64,000 nucleotides of DNA from Aplectana chamaeleonis (Eukaryota > Nematoda > Chromadorea > Rhabditida > Cosmocercidae), in assembly GCA_029168955.1 (NCBI GenBank), contig JAPDOI010000156.1, positions 1,374,606 to 1,438,605 of the forward strand, written 5' to 3'. Below, piece after piece: positions 46,185-57,256 of this stretch (within the stretch, counting starts at the first letter, position 1; each line of letters opens with the position of its first letter). The position numbers and the translations under genes were made by a program. The notes under the pieces are model-generated. The model did no database searches. It had not been told where the DNA came from and worked only from the letters and a program-made list of their open reading frames with translations.

Positions 46185-48146
46185 CAGGGGTGTGCGTAAA
46201 TGGAATTTCAAATTTCGTAAATCGTAAACCGTAATTACGACAAAACCACCGTAAATCGTAAACCGTAAATCGTAAATCGTGAACAGCAACTAATAACAAT
46301 ATCTACTAAAATTATTATTACTATGGTGAAACAAGAGAAACTACCTACTGCCCACCATTTCACGTACTTAGTACATACACACATATTAAGTTGCATTAGG
46401 AATTTGACAGGTAACCAGGTTTAGGAGGGATGGCATACTTTGTCGTTGTCATGAGCGACTGGAATGAAAACTAGCACACATCGCGGTTGGACTCAACTAT
46501 CGCGCGTGAGCCTCAGCGACGTGTCGCGGAGGACTAACATACCGCAAATGTGCCGAGGCCTGTCTCTGTGCAGCGCACTGTAAATGCAAAAGATTTAGAG
46601 GGCGGGAAGCGATCGCTGTCACTATGCAGAGCGACGCGACCGTGTGTCGCAAAAAACACCATTGGACTAATGGGACCGTCCTACCCGTATTTCTCTCCTT
46701 TCCCTCAACACTCATTCCACAACTCCTCCCCAGATCTTAAGAAATCCGGAAGTTCGATGCAGCTGTCCGCGAATCTGCTGGGCAAAACGTACACAATTAT
46801 TCTCGTAATGCTTCTCCCGAAACGCTAACGCCATTGTAAGCGATAAAACGAGCCAAAATGACCATATTTGAGCGATTCTCAACAGCCGAATTTGCGAACT
46901 CCTCCCATTTGCCAGCAGAACGGCAACACCGATTATACGATCGGTAAGGATCGCACTAATATGTATAGTTAGGTCCGTGGCTTGTTTCCCCAGGAAAAAA
47001 ACATTTAAATTTAAACCGCGGCTGTCGCGGTTTAAATTTAAATGTTTTTTTCCTGAGAAAACAAGCCACGGACCCAACCATAGTACATTATGTACTTCGA
47101 GTTCCCTACTGAAGGTTGGCTCAAACTCGGCGCGTACGTCAAAAATATGGCACCGAGCTTGCGCCAAATTTCAATAGAGATCGCAAAGCATCAGTTTAAT
47201 ACGGCTCAACTCTATATTACCTAGAGCACAGTATCGGTCACCCAGTACAAGTTATTTTTCCTATATCCACTAAATCACTTGCAGAATCGTAGCTTTATGA
47301 TGACGATACCATAGATTATCACAGACAACGTAAGCACAAAAACCCGCTTTCTAATTTTTGCCGCTTTGTGCAGTTTGGTCCCCATAGTTAAGGAGTATAG
47401 CCAACGCGCTTCACCAAACGATCGCAGTTGTGAGAGATAACAGTTTCAGAAAAAGGGCGAAGATGAGCATTAAAACTAGGGCTCGCGCCTGTTCTGAGTG
47501 TCCGTTTCCTGGGGACGAAGAAAAATTAATTAGAGGAAACAATTTTTAGCTCCAAACTTTTCGCTCCTCTTATTGACTTTAGTGGACTCTAAGCAGCCGT
47601 AATCTACTCAAAAGGCGGGCCAGGAGCAGTATTTGAAGCAATTTTTGTGATTGATTAGACCGCTTCGTTCGATGTCTTGACATCAATTTAGTTATAGGAA
47701 TCAGGACAGTTGATACTCATTAAAAAAAACTCGAAAACGAAGCTCCTAGTGAAGAGTGCTACTAGAATGCTTTACGTCGTAGGCGGCAGCTGGTGAAAAG
47801 TGCGCGGCGCGCAATGCAGGTCTGTTACCCAGCGGCTCCAACTCCGACCGCGTGTCCCGCCTTATAATGGTAGAATCACGTCAAAGAATGATAATGGGAT
47901 AGTGCTGTAGTCACACGCCTGGATTGGCCCAATCTCCTGACCAAAAATATTGGTATATGCAAAGTGGGATTAGAGCAGGTCAACTGGAGAAGTCTTGTGA
48001 GTTATTTCCATTTCATGTATTTTTATTTACGAAAGATAACGATTTACGGTCCAAAATGTCGTAAATCGTAAACCGTAATTACGAGACCCGAAAACACCGT
48101 AAATGGTAAAATCGTAAATCGTAAACCGTAATTACGCACACCCCTG
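46185..48146. mobile_element. non-autonomous hAT-like element 3
   Basis: Ends CAGGGGTGTGCGTAAAT and TTACGCACACCCCTG, flanked by the perfect 8-bp TSD TCGTCCAC (46177-46184, 48147-48154). Subterminal repeats are CGTAAATCGTAAACCGTAAT-like at both ends. 1,962 bp. It contains a 100-bp palindrome at 46970-47076 and a second diverged one at 47100-47190. The 151-codon minus frame across these palindromes is not a known transposase. Confidence 0.88.
46970..47076. repeat. near-perfect palindrome inside hAT-like element 3
   Basis: GGTCCGTGGCTTGTTT and AAACATTTAAATTTAAACCG pair with their complements; the loop is about three bases. Followed at 47100-47190 by a weaker palindrome sharing GAAGGTTGGCTCAAACTCGG with 33600. 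Confidence 0.9.
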
Positions 48147-48306
48147 TCGTCCACCATGTTTCTTTAGCTCAATTTTTGAGGGACCATAACTCCGTTCATA
48201 GAAGGTCTTGTACGATTTCAGACACATCATTGGAATCAGCATGGGGCCGTTCTCAAGATAGGCGGAAAAACAGAAAAACCATTTTTATCGTGAACACTGC
48301 CTTTAA

Positions 48307-49460
48307 GAGACCGCTCACTCCACGGCCGATGTTCGTAGTGGCTTAAGATGATTTCTAGAATTCTGCTATAGCCCAAATTTTTCTCCACGTTGATTATTTG
48401 AAGTGTTCACCACGAATCTCTAGGTTCGCCAATTTTCGATAGCTTACGGTAGACGACAGTGGACGGCAGGTCGTTTGGTAAGTCTCAGATTTGGCTCGAA
48501 ATTCTTTTGCGAAGGTTATTGGGGGTGGCGAATTCGAGTTTGATGTCCATCTATAATTTTTCGAAATGTAAGGTAGGCTTCGCTTCTAGTATGGCACCTA
48601 CCATAATCTACAGCTATCCTCAGAATTTCGACGGGCGGACCCCAGATTCGTTTTCTGCACCCCGAATAACCCCTGCATTCGAATTTTGAGTACAATCTGG
48701 AGATTTTTCAAAAGACGTCTCAAAAATTGTCTATTGGGTACCCTTACCTTTTCGCGGAGCTTGAAAGACGCCTATATTCTTGGAACCAGCAGCGCGGGAC
48801 GCGATGCTGCGCACTATCACTCAGATTCCCAAGAGACACCAACAATGCAATTTGTTTGCGCCCTATAGGCTTCATTATTCAATGACTAGGGGGTGGGCGA
48901 TAGCCCGCATCTAATTTAAAATATTAATTAAAAAAGTCGATGTGATGTTAGTGATCACAGGATTAAAGTAAATGCAGCAGAATTATGGTGATTTATTGAG
49001 CAGTAGTGGCCTTGAAAAAATCCTCTTCAATATTCCGTTGGAGTAGAGCCATCCATGTCAGATTAACGAGTGGTTAGCGAGAGATAGGCCAGCTTCAGTC
49101 GGCCTTCATCCGCTCAAACGATCTACCTGCCTCATAACGTCACAGACGGCAAACACAAAACTCGCCTGAACATCGCTAGGAAAGGGAAATAACTACAATC
49201 AAGCCTTGGCTTCAAGCAGCCATTGAAAACATTTTCTCTAGTTGCACATTCCGGTATTCAAGAATATAGGCTCTTGACTGAGTTTGAAATGTGGTATGAC
49301 GATATGAAGTCTGGTCAGAAATTCATGAAAGAGAATTATCAATTTCATCGACGGATCTGGGGAGCTCATAGATTATTGGATCTTGAAGAGAGCCTGTTAC
49401 GAGGATTTTTTACCACCTTTTGCAAGTGTCGCTACACCTTCACGCCGAAGAAAATTCTAA
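48307..49460. other. unassigned stretch
   Basis: Holds the diverged partner of the repeat at 7950-8420 (about 48480-48770). A 103-codon frame at 49223-49534 runs into the pogo-like terminal repeat and is unlikely to be a gene as it stands. Confidence 0.4.
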
Positions 49461-49715
49461 ATACTGTATTTCCTGTTATTCAACACCTCCCTCTATTTGA
49501 ACTCCTCCCTCTAATCGAACCACCCTTTCGGTGAAGGTCGAAAAATCGAACACCCCCTCTATTGAAGCCCCTCTCCCCTCCAGCTGAAAAGTCATTGGAG
49601 ATTCTCAACTAGGGTCCACTTTCTTCCTCATACTACTTTACGTGATGCACATGTTTTTTCAATCCTGCCCCTACCTATACACTTCTCACGTTCTGCGCGA
49701 AGTATATATTCTTCA

Positions 49716-49953
49716 CTTCCGCACTGCCGTTCAGTCCGCAATGTGCGCTTGATTGCGAAATCGTGCTGCGGCGCGGTTGCGAGTATCCTTAGACAGGGAT
49801 GTGGGATCACCCGGGCGGTGGGAGCACTCGGGCACGAAAGGCCAAAAGCGCCCGGGTGATCCCATATCCTTGTCTGAGGATGTTTGCAGCCGCGCCGCAG
49901 CAAGATTTCGCAATCAGGGTGCACTTTGCGGACTGAACGGCAGTGCGGAGGTG
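49716..49953. repeat. palindrome, about 105-bp arms, in the pogo-like relic
   Basis: CACTGCCGTTCAGTCCGCAA pairs with TTGCGGACTGAACGGCAGTG-type sequence at 49930. The arms meet over a loop of about 26 bases near 49835. A few mismatches only. Confidence 0.9.
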
Positions 49954-49959
49954 AACTGT

Positions 49960-50329
49960 AGGTAGGTGAAGGCAGTACGAGGACTGGATGCTCAACCGCG
50001 AAAAGGAGTTCACCAAGGGCGACAATCGAAAAGCTCTTCCCTTGTCTGTGTACCTGAACTGGGTTGCAACTACATGGGAGCAATTTTCGAACGAAGTTGT
50101 CGCTCGTTTTTCCGAAGCATGCGGGATTACAAATGCCGCAGATGGCTCCGACGACGACGCCATTCACTGTTTCAAAGCTGGCAGACCTATTTCTACCGGA
50201 CGTGAACTGCTACGCACTGCTCGAGATGCCGACACCCAAAACCTTGCCAACATTTTCGAAGGGATTGATCCTGAGGAGGATTTGAACAAGGGCTTTATTA
50301 ATGATGATCCCTTGGAGTTCATCGAGTAA
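49960..50329 (+). pseudogene. pogo/Tigger-like transposase, C-terminal remnant
   Basis: The frame encodes SVYLNWVATTWEQFSNEVVA then ACGITNAADGSDDDAIHCF. The W..A-W......V..SF..CGI.NA.DG..DD pattern is typical of the region after the DDE_1 catalytic core. The catalytic DDE residues and the N-terminal DNA-binding domain are absent. An AATAAA lies about 30 bp downstream (near 50359). Confidence 0.7.
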
Positions 50330-50766
50330 TTCATTATTGTCCCACTTTGGTTTGCCTAATAAACTTTGTTTGCTCATACTGACTCTAGAATTCTCGGTTA
50401 AGAATTAGAGCCTCCTCCCCTATTTGAACCCCTCCCTCTAATTGAACCCCCTTTTGGCTGAGCTTGGAAAAATAGTAAACTCGGGTGTTCAATTACAGGA
50501 AATACTGTATTTTGTGCTTAAGCAAAGGAATTACATACTGCACAACTCACTGATGTAAGTACTTAGCTCTTACTATATTGCCCTCACCTATTCTACGTAC
50601 CCGAACAACCCAGAACTTCGAATGCTTAAAAACCATATGAAAAAAAAAACAATAAAAACTAAACGAGGAGGCAAAAGCGGACGCACGTCGAGGAACGAAA
50701 AAAATAGGAGATGTGCATTCAAATCAATCAATAGCCCACCAGAGAGACCTGCGAATCTGAGGGGCT

Positions 50767-50890
50767 GAGCAGAGTGCCAGCAGGGCGCAGCGCTGCATGA
50801 TGATGGAGAGCCGTATTGATTGATCTCGGCGATCTATCAATACGGCTCTCCATCTTCTTGTCGCGCCACGCCATTTTGGCACTCTGCTCA
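50767..50890. repeat. imperfect hairpin
   Basis: The inner GGAGAGCCGTATTGAT pairs perfectly with ATCAATACGGCTCTCC; outer AGCAGAGTGCCA pairs with TGGCACTCTGCT. Confidence 0.85.
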
Positions 50891-50989
50891 ACCCCTAAGA
50901 GAAATTTGGGCCAGATGATCGCGCATTTCGATTGATCATTAGTCCGTCTGATTCGGGTACCAACGGTCGTGTCTGTCAATGACTACATC

Positions 50990-51500
50990 ATCGTCTTACG
51001 ACTACCGCTACTGCCCATCGTATTCTTCAAACACAAGAAGCGGAGGACGAGGGCAGAAAACACCATAGAGCTAGGCAACCACCCACCAAAGGCATAAGAG
51101 GTGAGAATTTGACATCCTTGTTCCCTCGGATTTTTGCCTCGTTTTGGCGAGTTACCAGCAGCTAGCTGAATGACCGATAGCCGGTAATCCGTCACATATT
51201 CCATGATATGCAAGAAAAGTCCAGAAGCGTGAAAAGTCGAGAGAGAAAGCTCTTGACAAACTTGAATCCAGCCTCTGTAATAATTCAAGAGGCTCTTCAG
51301 CCTGAACTCCGTTGTTTATTGTTCTTCGAGTCAAAACGAACACCTGCTGACTTACAAATGTATTTACTTCTGCAATAAAATGGGCCGCAAAGAGACGTGG
51401 AAACAATATTTCCAGGTGACGAGAGGAAAAGTCTATTTGGGAAATCAAGAAGAGAGAAAGTCTGAATTTATCTGATGACTCACTCAGAGACATTTCAAAA
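50990..51500. other. no gene confirmed
   Basis: Overlapping minus-strand frames at 50983-51288 and 51152-51508 lack clear splice sites or motifs. They lie beyond the polyadenylation signal of the next gene. Confidence 0.4.
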
Positions 51501-51553
51501 TAAAACATTTATTAATTCTTAACAACATAGCTAATCAACATTAAACAATAATG

Positions 51554-53568
51554 TTATGGATTTGGGTAATTCAAAAAACAATACAACACAAGAAGATTAA
51601 TTGGGTGAGTGGATTTCATTCTGTTGCGAGGGCTCGCAATTTCTGCAAAAGAAATGTGTAATAAATGATCGTTTGGGAACTTGAACTAGGAGAACCTGCC
51701 TTCTTGGGTCCATCGTACACAAAGGAAATACAGGAGCTATTCTCAGCCGCGCCCTCTGCGGTTTCATCGTAGCGAATCTTTTCAAAATACACCATACCAT
51801 GCTGGAAGTTAGACCCAAATTTGAGAACTCTATCTTGTGATATGAGAAATAGCAGCGTACCGCTCTTTGATCGGCTGGCTCCACCCAGAGTTTTGCTGGT
51901 CCTTTAATATGAAGGCGGCTATCCATCGCAGTCTGTGGAGCAACAAGGGCCATCTGTGGCGAGCAGCTTAAGCATCGCATTGCCCGTGGTTTTTTGCTAT
52001 AAAGATTCAGGACGCCCATCCAGACCTTAAAGGCAGTGTTCACGATGAAAATCGTTTTTCTGTTTTTCCGCCTATCTTGAAAACGGCCCCATGCTGATCC
52101 CAATGGTGTCTCTGAAATCATACAAGACCTTCTGTGAACGCAGGTATGGTCCCTCAAAGATTGAGCTATGGAAACATGGTGGACGAGTTTTCCGAGGCTT
52201 GTAACTTCCGTCTTTTGCAGCCGATCTATGCGAGCTGACCTGAGTAAAGAGAGAAGCTGAGAATGAAGGGAAGAACGGGGCTAATGATTGAAAATCATCG
52301 CTCATCTCACGATCTCGAGCATTCATTTGTTCACGTCGGTGGGCGTGTGATGCGCTTTGGGGTTTCAATGCGCTCGAAGTTGCAACTTCGGGCTCTTTTG
52401 GAGTTCTTCGTGGCTCGTTTTCATGCGTTCTTTCGACGTTAACGTTACAGAGTGTCCCTCCACTACCCAATCCCAGTGGAATTTCGAAAACTTTTTTAAT
52501 CGTGAACACTGCCTTTAAGTTTCTGTCAGTGTCGACTTTCACTATTCAAAGCTTACCCAACGATTCCGATTCTACCCTCTGGCACTGTCATCTGCTCAGC
52601 TTTCTCCAGCGACCTTCCGCAGCGTTGAAAACTCGTTGCGAAACTGTCTGCGGTAACCAATTGTTTCCTGAAAGTTCTCAGGGTCACACTCAGAGCAGGA
52701 CATATGAAAATGAACGTGATATCTCACTTTTTGTGTCCATGTCGAAGTTCAACCATGAGTCGAGCAGCCTGGACATCGTTACCAATCTGTGTGTAGATTG
52801 ACGGCTCTGCCTTTATTATCTCTTCAATCGCTGCCTCGCCGATTTCCACCATTTCACAATATGTCGTCGTCTGATATCTAAGCGAATTTTCCATGTTATG
52901 ATTCTATACTTGATACTATGATTCTATACTTTGGCTGTTTTACTGAATCACCTTCGCTTCGGCCACATCAGCGGCAGAAATTCTCCCTTCCATCCTTGCT
53001 TCAGAATATTTCGCTCGCCCACAAAACATCCCTGCCCGACATGAAACTCATGGTAGTGATGATTCGATCGCAGTGGAACCCATTCGGTCACTCTTGATAG
53101 CGAGTTGAGAGAAACGTACATAGTCGTTGGAGAATGATATAACATTCGTACCTGCATACACCTTTATTTAAGAACCATATATTCCTGCCTTCAGTCGTGA
53201 TCCTCGTTCCACGCTCCAGCTTCCGCAGCTGTAACTGGTTAATGATCCGTTAGTCCACTTTGAGAGCGCAATGTACAGGTGGCAAGGAAGTGTTGCTCGT
53301 TAGACCGATGAAGCAAGGAATACCAGGTTCACATAGTGACACCAAGTGATGGCCAATACACATGGACCAGCCGACACTCAAGGCCGCTAATGTCCACTTC
53401 CGTATCATTCAATAGAGAAGCCGCAATTGTAGGTAAAATTGACACGCAGGAAAATGATGACGGCTTCTGATAAACATTTGAATAATGGCTTGAGTGCAGC
53501 TCAATAATCGGATGAGAAGGACAAAGCCAAAATACGCTCTCGCCAGGGGCAAAGGTCGCGTTGTGCAT
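51554..53568 (-). CDS. eight-exon gene of unknown function
   Basis: Eight exons on the minus strand join with unbroken phase: 53568-53343, 53151-53080, 53031-52952, 52870-52728, 52667-52557, 51996-51861, 51801-51696 and 51642-51554 (stop TAA), about 320 residues. Introns are GT-AG, several ending TTTCAG, TTTGCAG or TTCCAG. AATAAA follows at 51513-51508. Segments include NATFAPGESVFWLCPSHPII, EPSIYTQIGNDVQAARLMVE, QRCGRSLEKAEQMTVPEGRI, HIKGPAKLWVEPADQRA and GMVYFEKIRYDETAEG. Intron 53079-53032 is needed to skip a TGA at 53050-53048 and has a weak donor. An M1 MITE fills the intron between exons 5 and 6. The ATG is a guess; the frame stays open upstream. Family not recognised. Confidence 0.55.
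52031..52514. mobile_element. MITE family M1, copy in an intron
   Basis: 484 bp, ends AGGCAGTGTTCACGATGAAA and ATCGTGAACACTGCCT, flanked by TTAA on both sides (52027-52030, 52515-52518). It lies wholly in an intron of the eight-exon gene, which leaves that gene's splice sites intact. Confidence 0.92.
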
Positions 53569-54036
53569 TGAAGGAACGCAAGGCGCCCATCCGTACGCAG
53601 GGTCAGGCAGACTGTTGTCCAGGACCTCGATGAAGCTAATTTCCCCCTGTTTGAAGTCTGAGTTTCTGAAAAATGTCCAATACGTTCACGTTCCCCCCCC
53701 CTAAAATTCTGAAAAAATCTCCGAAAGAAAAAATTTTAATCTAAATTTTTAAAAGTATTTACTGTACTCCATATCCGACTGATTAGCCTCAGGAAGTGAC
53801 TTGCTTTTGCAATAGAGAAACAACATCTGTATTGAGGAAGGAAGTAATTAGAATTGTGACAAAGAGCGCCCCACACGATACGCTATCAAAAATCGACGCG
53901 TTTTGATGGAGCTTCTAAAGAACAATGACTGATAGCACTATCAAATGACAGATACTGGCAGAAGTCTACAATTCGACAAATGAGAAACCTCCAAGTAGGT
54001 TAGCATCATGATCTCTGGGCGGAGTAGAACCTTTAA

Positions 54037-54508
54037 AGGCAGTGCTCACGATGAAAATCGTTTTTCTGTTTTTACGCCTATGTATCTTGAGAACGGCCCC
54101 ATACTGATTCTGATGATGTCTCTGAAATCGTCTAGGACCTTCTGGGACAGGTTATGGTCCGTCAAAATTGAGCTAAGGAAACATGGTGGACGAGTTGTCC
54201 GAGGCTTCGTCTTTTGCAGCTGATCTATGCGAGCTGACCTGAGTAAAGAGAGAAGCTGAAAATGAAGGGAAGAAAGGGGCTAATGATTGGAAATCATCTC
54301 ACGATCCTGAGCAATCATTTGTTCACGTCGGTGGGCGTGTGTTGCGCTTTTGGGGTTTGCCTAGCGCTCGAAGTGGCAACTTCAAACTCTTTTGGAGCGT
54401 TTCCGGGCTCATTTTCATGCGTTCTTTCGACGTTAATGTTACAAAGTGCCCCTCCACTACCCATTCCTAGTGGAAAATGAATCACATTTTTTGTCGTGAA
54501 CACTGCCT
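54037..54508. mobile_element. MITE family M1
   Basis: 472 bp, ends AGGCAGTGCTCACGATGAAA and TCGTGAACACTGCCT, flanked by TTAA. It splits repeat A copy 2 exactly where copy 1 (near 39474) is continuous. Confidence 0.9.
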
Positions 54509-55260
54509 TTAAGTGAGTACGTAAATTTCCACAGGATCGACAAAGTTTGGTCGTCAACTAGTATTGTTCAACCGAGAAAGCCTAGCGCGGGTGGGAGAGG
54601 GAGTATCACCGGAGTGGTTTTGCAGTTTCCTCTGCACACATAGCGCGATTTGGTTTTGGAGCGCGGTATTTCACGACAGCGCACGGCAGTGCAACTTTTG
54701 ATATTGCTCTTCAATGTCTTGTGTTGCCAAGTTCCCGGGCGACTTTACCGCAGTTTGGAGGTAATAGCCTTAGAATGGAAATATAGTACCTTCGGAGCTT
54801 CAGAGCTTCTTTTTCGAATGAAAAAAAAACACCCGTTCTCCGATTTCGGCCGAAGGCGCGGTTCTGGACAACGGTATTGAACAACAAGGAAATGGATTTT
54901 TAGCGATTTCCTTTGTAATTTTTAGGTAATTGGAGGGGTGTTAGGCATCAGCTTGTAGGGATTTTTATGGAGATTCTAAAACTTTTTTCAGGATTAAAAA
55001 ATCAGTTTTATAGAGGAATGTACGTTGTCCAATTTTTGAAGTGAAGAACTGGAGCGGTAATAGTCCCAGCTAATGAATGTAACTCGTCTAGAAGTTTGTC
55101 TTATGTGCTAAAATTTTGGCCGCTACCTTAAAGAAATTAAAGAGACCGCAACGAATTTTCGAATATTCTTCGTCGCGAAAGGCTCTAAGAACCCAGAATG
55201 TACATTGACCCCTCTTATTTTTTAAAGAATTTTTGGTGCAAGAAACAGAAAGCAAAGCCA

Positions 55261-55546
55261 CCTATACTCTGTTTATCTTGAATTGCACAAAACACGGTCC
55301 GCCAATGGTCCTCTAATTGGCCCTCTGGTGCCGTAGTGTACGTCCACGACGCGTTCTCGGCAGACGCGGGTGGCAGGGTAGGTGGCCGAGTGACGGCATT
55401 GACGAATCGATTGCTCTGCACACCGGGTGCACACTCGGGTCTGCCGAAAACGCGTCGTGGACGTACACTACGTCACTAGCGGGCCAATTAGAAGGACTAT
55501 TGGCGGACCGTGTTTTGTGCAATTCAAGATAAACAGAGTATACCTA
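55261..55546. repeat. palindrome, about 105-bp arms
   Basis: Arms 55261-55369 and 55440-55544 pair (ACTCTGTTTATCTTGAATTG; GTAGTGTACGTCCACGACGC) around a loop of about 70 bases. Confidence 0.9.
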
Positions 55547-55549
55547 AGA

Positions 55550-55611
55550 ATTTTGAAGCGCGGAATCACTTTCCCGCCGGAATGTTCAGGAAAGAGATTC
55601 CGCGCTTCAAA
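55550..55611. repeat. hairpin, 17-24 bp arms
   Basis: TTTTGAAGCGCGGAATC pairs with GATTCCGCGCTTCAAAA; an inner ACTTTCC/GGAAAG adds to the stem. Confidence 0.88.
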
Positions 55612-55902
55612 ATGTTCCATGCTTTGTACGCAATCTCCCTGCGTACAACGCATCGGCCCTGACGTCGGGGAAATACACAAACAGGCACAATTATTTTTTT
55701 CAGAGGTTTCTTTGCACAGTTTTTCTCCTTTATTTCACTGTTCTGTGGTGTTTTTATTCTATTAACCTCTTCTTGGTGGACTTAACTACCCAAAAACACT
55801 CAAACGCTAACGTCGGACAGGGAACGAGATCCTCACTGCGTAAAATAACGTGTTTGGGCATGTAAATGACATATAAGCATGGAAGCTATCGATCATTCTT
55901 AA

Positions 55903-56387
55903 AGGCAGTGTCCACGATAAAAACCATATGTGATTTTTTGGTGGAGATCGGCAGCTGCGGGGCCTAACGGAACCCTAACGCTGAAAAAAATGAGAAAAAT
56001 GAGCAAGGAACGGTCACTTACGGCACCAAAGTTGGACACCCATCAGCTCGTCACCCCCAGATGCACTTTCCACGCCCATCGACGTGAACAAATGAATGCT
56101 TGAGATTGTGAGATGAGCGAAGGTTTCCGATCAATAGCCCCGTTCTTCCTTTCATTCTCACCTTCTCTCTCTACTCAGGTCAGCTCGCATACATCGGCTG
56201 CCAAAGACGGAAGTTTTAAGCCTCGGACAACTCGTCCGCCATGTTTCCTTAGCTCAGTATTTGAGAGACCATAACTCCGTTCGTAGAAGGTCTTGTGCGA
56301 TTTCAGAGATACCATTAGAGTCAGCATGGGGCCGTTTTCAAGATAGGCAGAAAAAAAAACCAACGATTTCTATCTTGAACACTGCCT
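55903..56387. mobile_element. MITE family M1
   Basis: 485 bp, ends AGGCAGTGTCCACGATAAAA and TCTTGAACACTGCCT, flanked by TTAA. The first 150 bp of the interior differ from other copies. Confidence 0.85.
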
Positions 56388-56540
56388 TTAAGGAGTAAAA
56401 AGTTCTGTCTCGTAATTTGTCTGAAACTTCATATTCCTTTTGATCCATTGCCCAGTGAACTTCCCCTTCATGAACTCAGTGTCTCAAAGATGAAATTTCC
56501 GACATCATCTCTAATCGTGCCTTGTCGAGTATCCGTTGGT

Positions 56541-56575
56541 GCTGAACACGAGACTGTTTCGTGTTCAGCACCACA
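56541..56575. repeat. short hairpin
   Basis: GTGCTGAACACGA pairs with TCGTGTTCAGCAC across a GACTGTT loop. Confidence 0.85.
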
Positions 56576-56794
56576 ACTAACCCACCTATACGAAACTCGG
56601 GCGGTAATTACAAATATTTTTCTCGAAATTCGTAAAAAGGGCCTTTATCATTTGTAGAGATCGTCAGCCATATGTCGCTTCGAACACGTGCGGGTTCCAT
56701 CACTTGGTTTCCGGGATTGAAATATGGATTATTCCACCCACAGCGTCAAATGGATTATAGAGCCTGCACTCTGCAGGCTCAAACGCGTTATTAA

Positions 56795-57256
56795 AGGCAG
56801 TGTTCACGAAGAAAAAACTGCACGTTTTTGGCTAAAACGTAAGCTTTGTGTTCCTTTAAGAAGATTAACAACGGAAGTGCGACGAAAAACAGCAGGTAAG
56901 TGGGTGAAAATCTCGTGGGCCAGCCAACCCATTGGGCCACTCTGCCCGTCCTATACCAGTTTCCCTGAAATCGTGGTTAGATTTTTTTTCTGGGTTCCGA
57001 TCAAAAACCCCGTTCTTCTCTTCTTCCTCAACGTCTATCTTTACTCAGGTCAGTTCGCACACAACGGCTGGAAAAAAACGGGAGTTACAAGCCTCGGATA
57101 GCTCGTCCACAATGCTTTCCTAGCTGAATTTTGAAGGACCATAACTTCGCCTCCAGGGGTCTTGTACGATTCCAGGGGCATCATTGAAATCGGCATGGGA
57201 CCGTTTTCAAGATAGGCGGTGAAATTGAAAAACGACCTTTATCGTGAACACTGCCT
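56795..57256. mobile_element. MITE family M1
   Basis: 462 bp, ends AGGCAGTGTTCACGAAGAAA and ATCGTGAACACTGCCT, flanked by TTAA. A solo M1 end (TTATCGTGAACACTGCCTTT) also lies at 57335-57355. Confidence 0.88.

Larger units (their letters stand above)
45849..48302. mobile_element. MITE family M1, split by hAT-like element 3
   Basis: Ends AGGCAGTGTTCACGATGAAA and ATCGTGAACACTGCCT with TTAA on both sides. It shares the left TTAA with the variant copy next to it. Without the hAT-like insertion and its TSD it is about 484 bp, the same size as the copy at 52031. Confidence 0.88.
49464..50507 (+). mobile_element. pogo-like DNA transposon relic
   Basis: Ends CTGTATTTCCTGTTATTCAA and, on the other strand, CAGTATTTCCTGTAATTGAA, flanked by TA. 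Both ends continue with CCCTCCCTCTAATTGAACC-like subterminal motifs. Total 1,044 bp. It retains the C-terminal part of a transposase (49960-50329) and carries a large palindrome (49716-49953) in place of the rest of the gene. Confidence 0.75.

Noticed and set aside
46712..47167. 151-codon minus-strand frame in hAT-like element 3
   Set aside because: It runs through a near-perfect palindrome and shows no hAT transposase motif.
52072..52542. 156-codon minus-strand frame
   Set aside because: It lies almost wholly inside an M1 MITE, and the other M1 copies do not keep it open.
53048..53050. In-frame TGA as a possible selenocysteine codon or pseudogene mark
   Set aside because: A 48-bp GT-AG intron (53079-53032) removes it and keeps phase on both sides, which is simpler.
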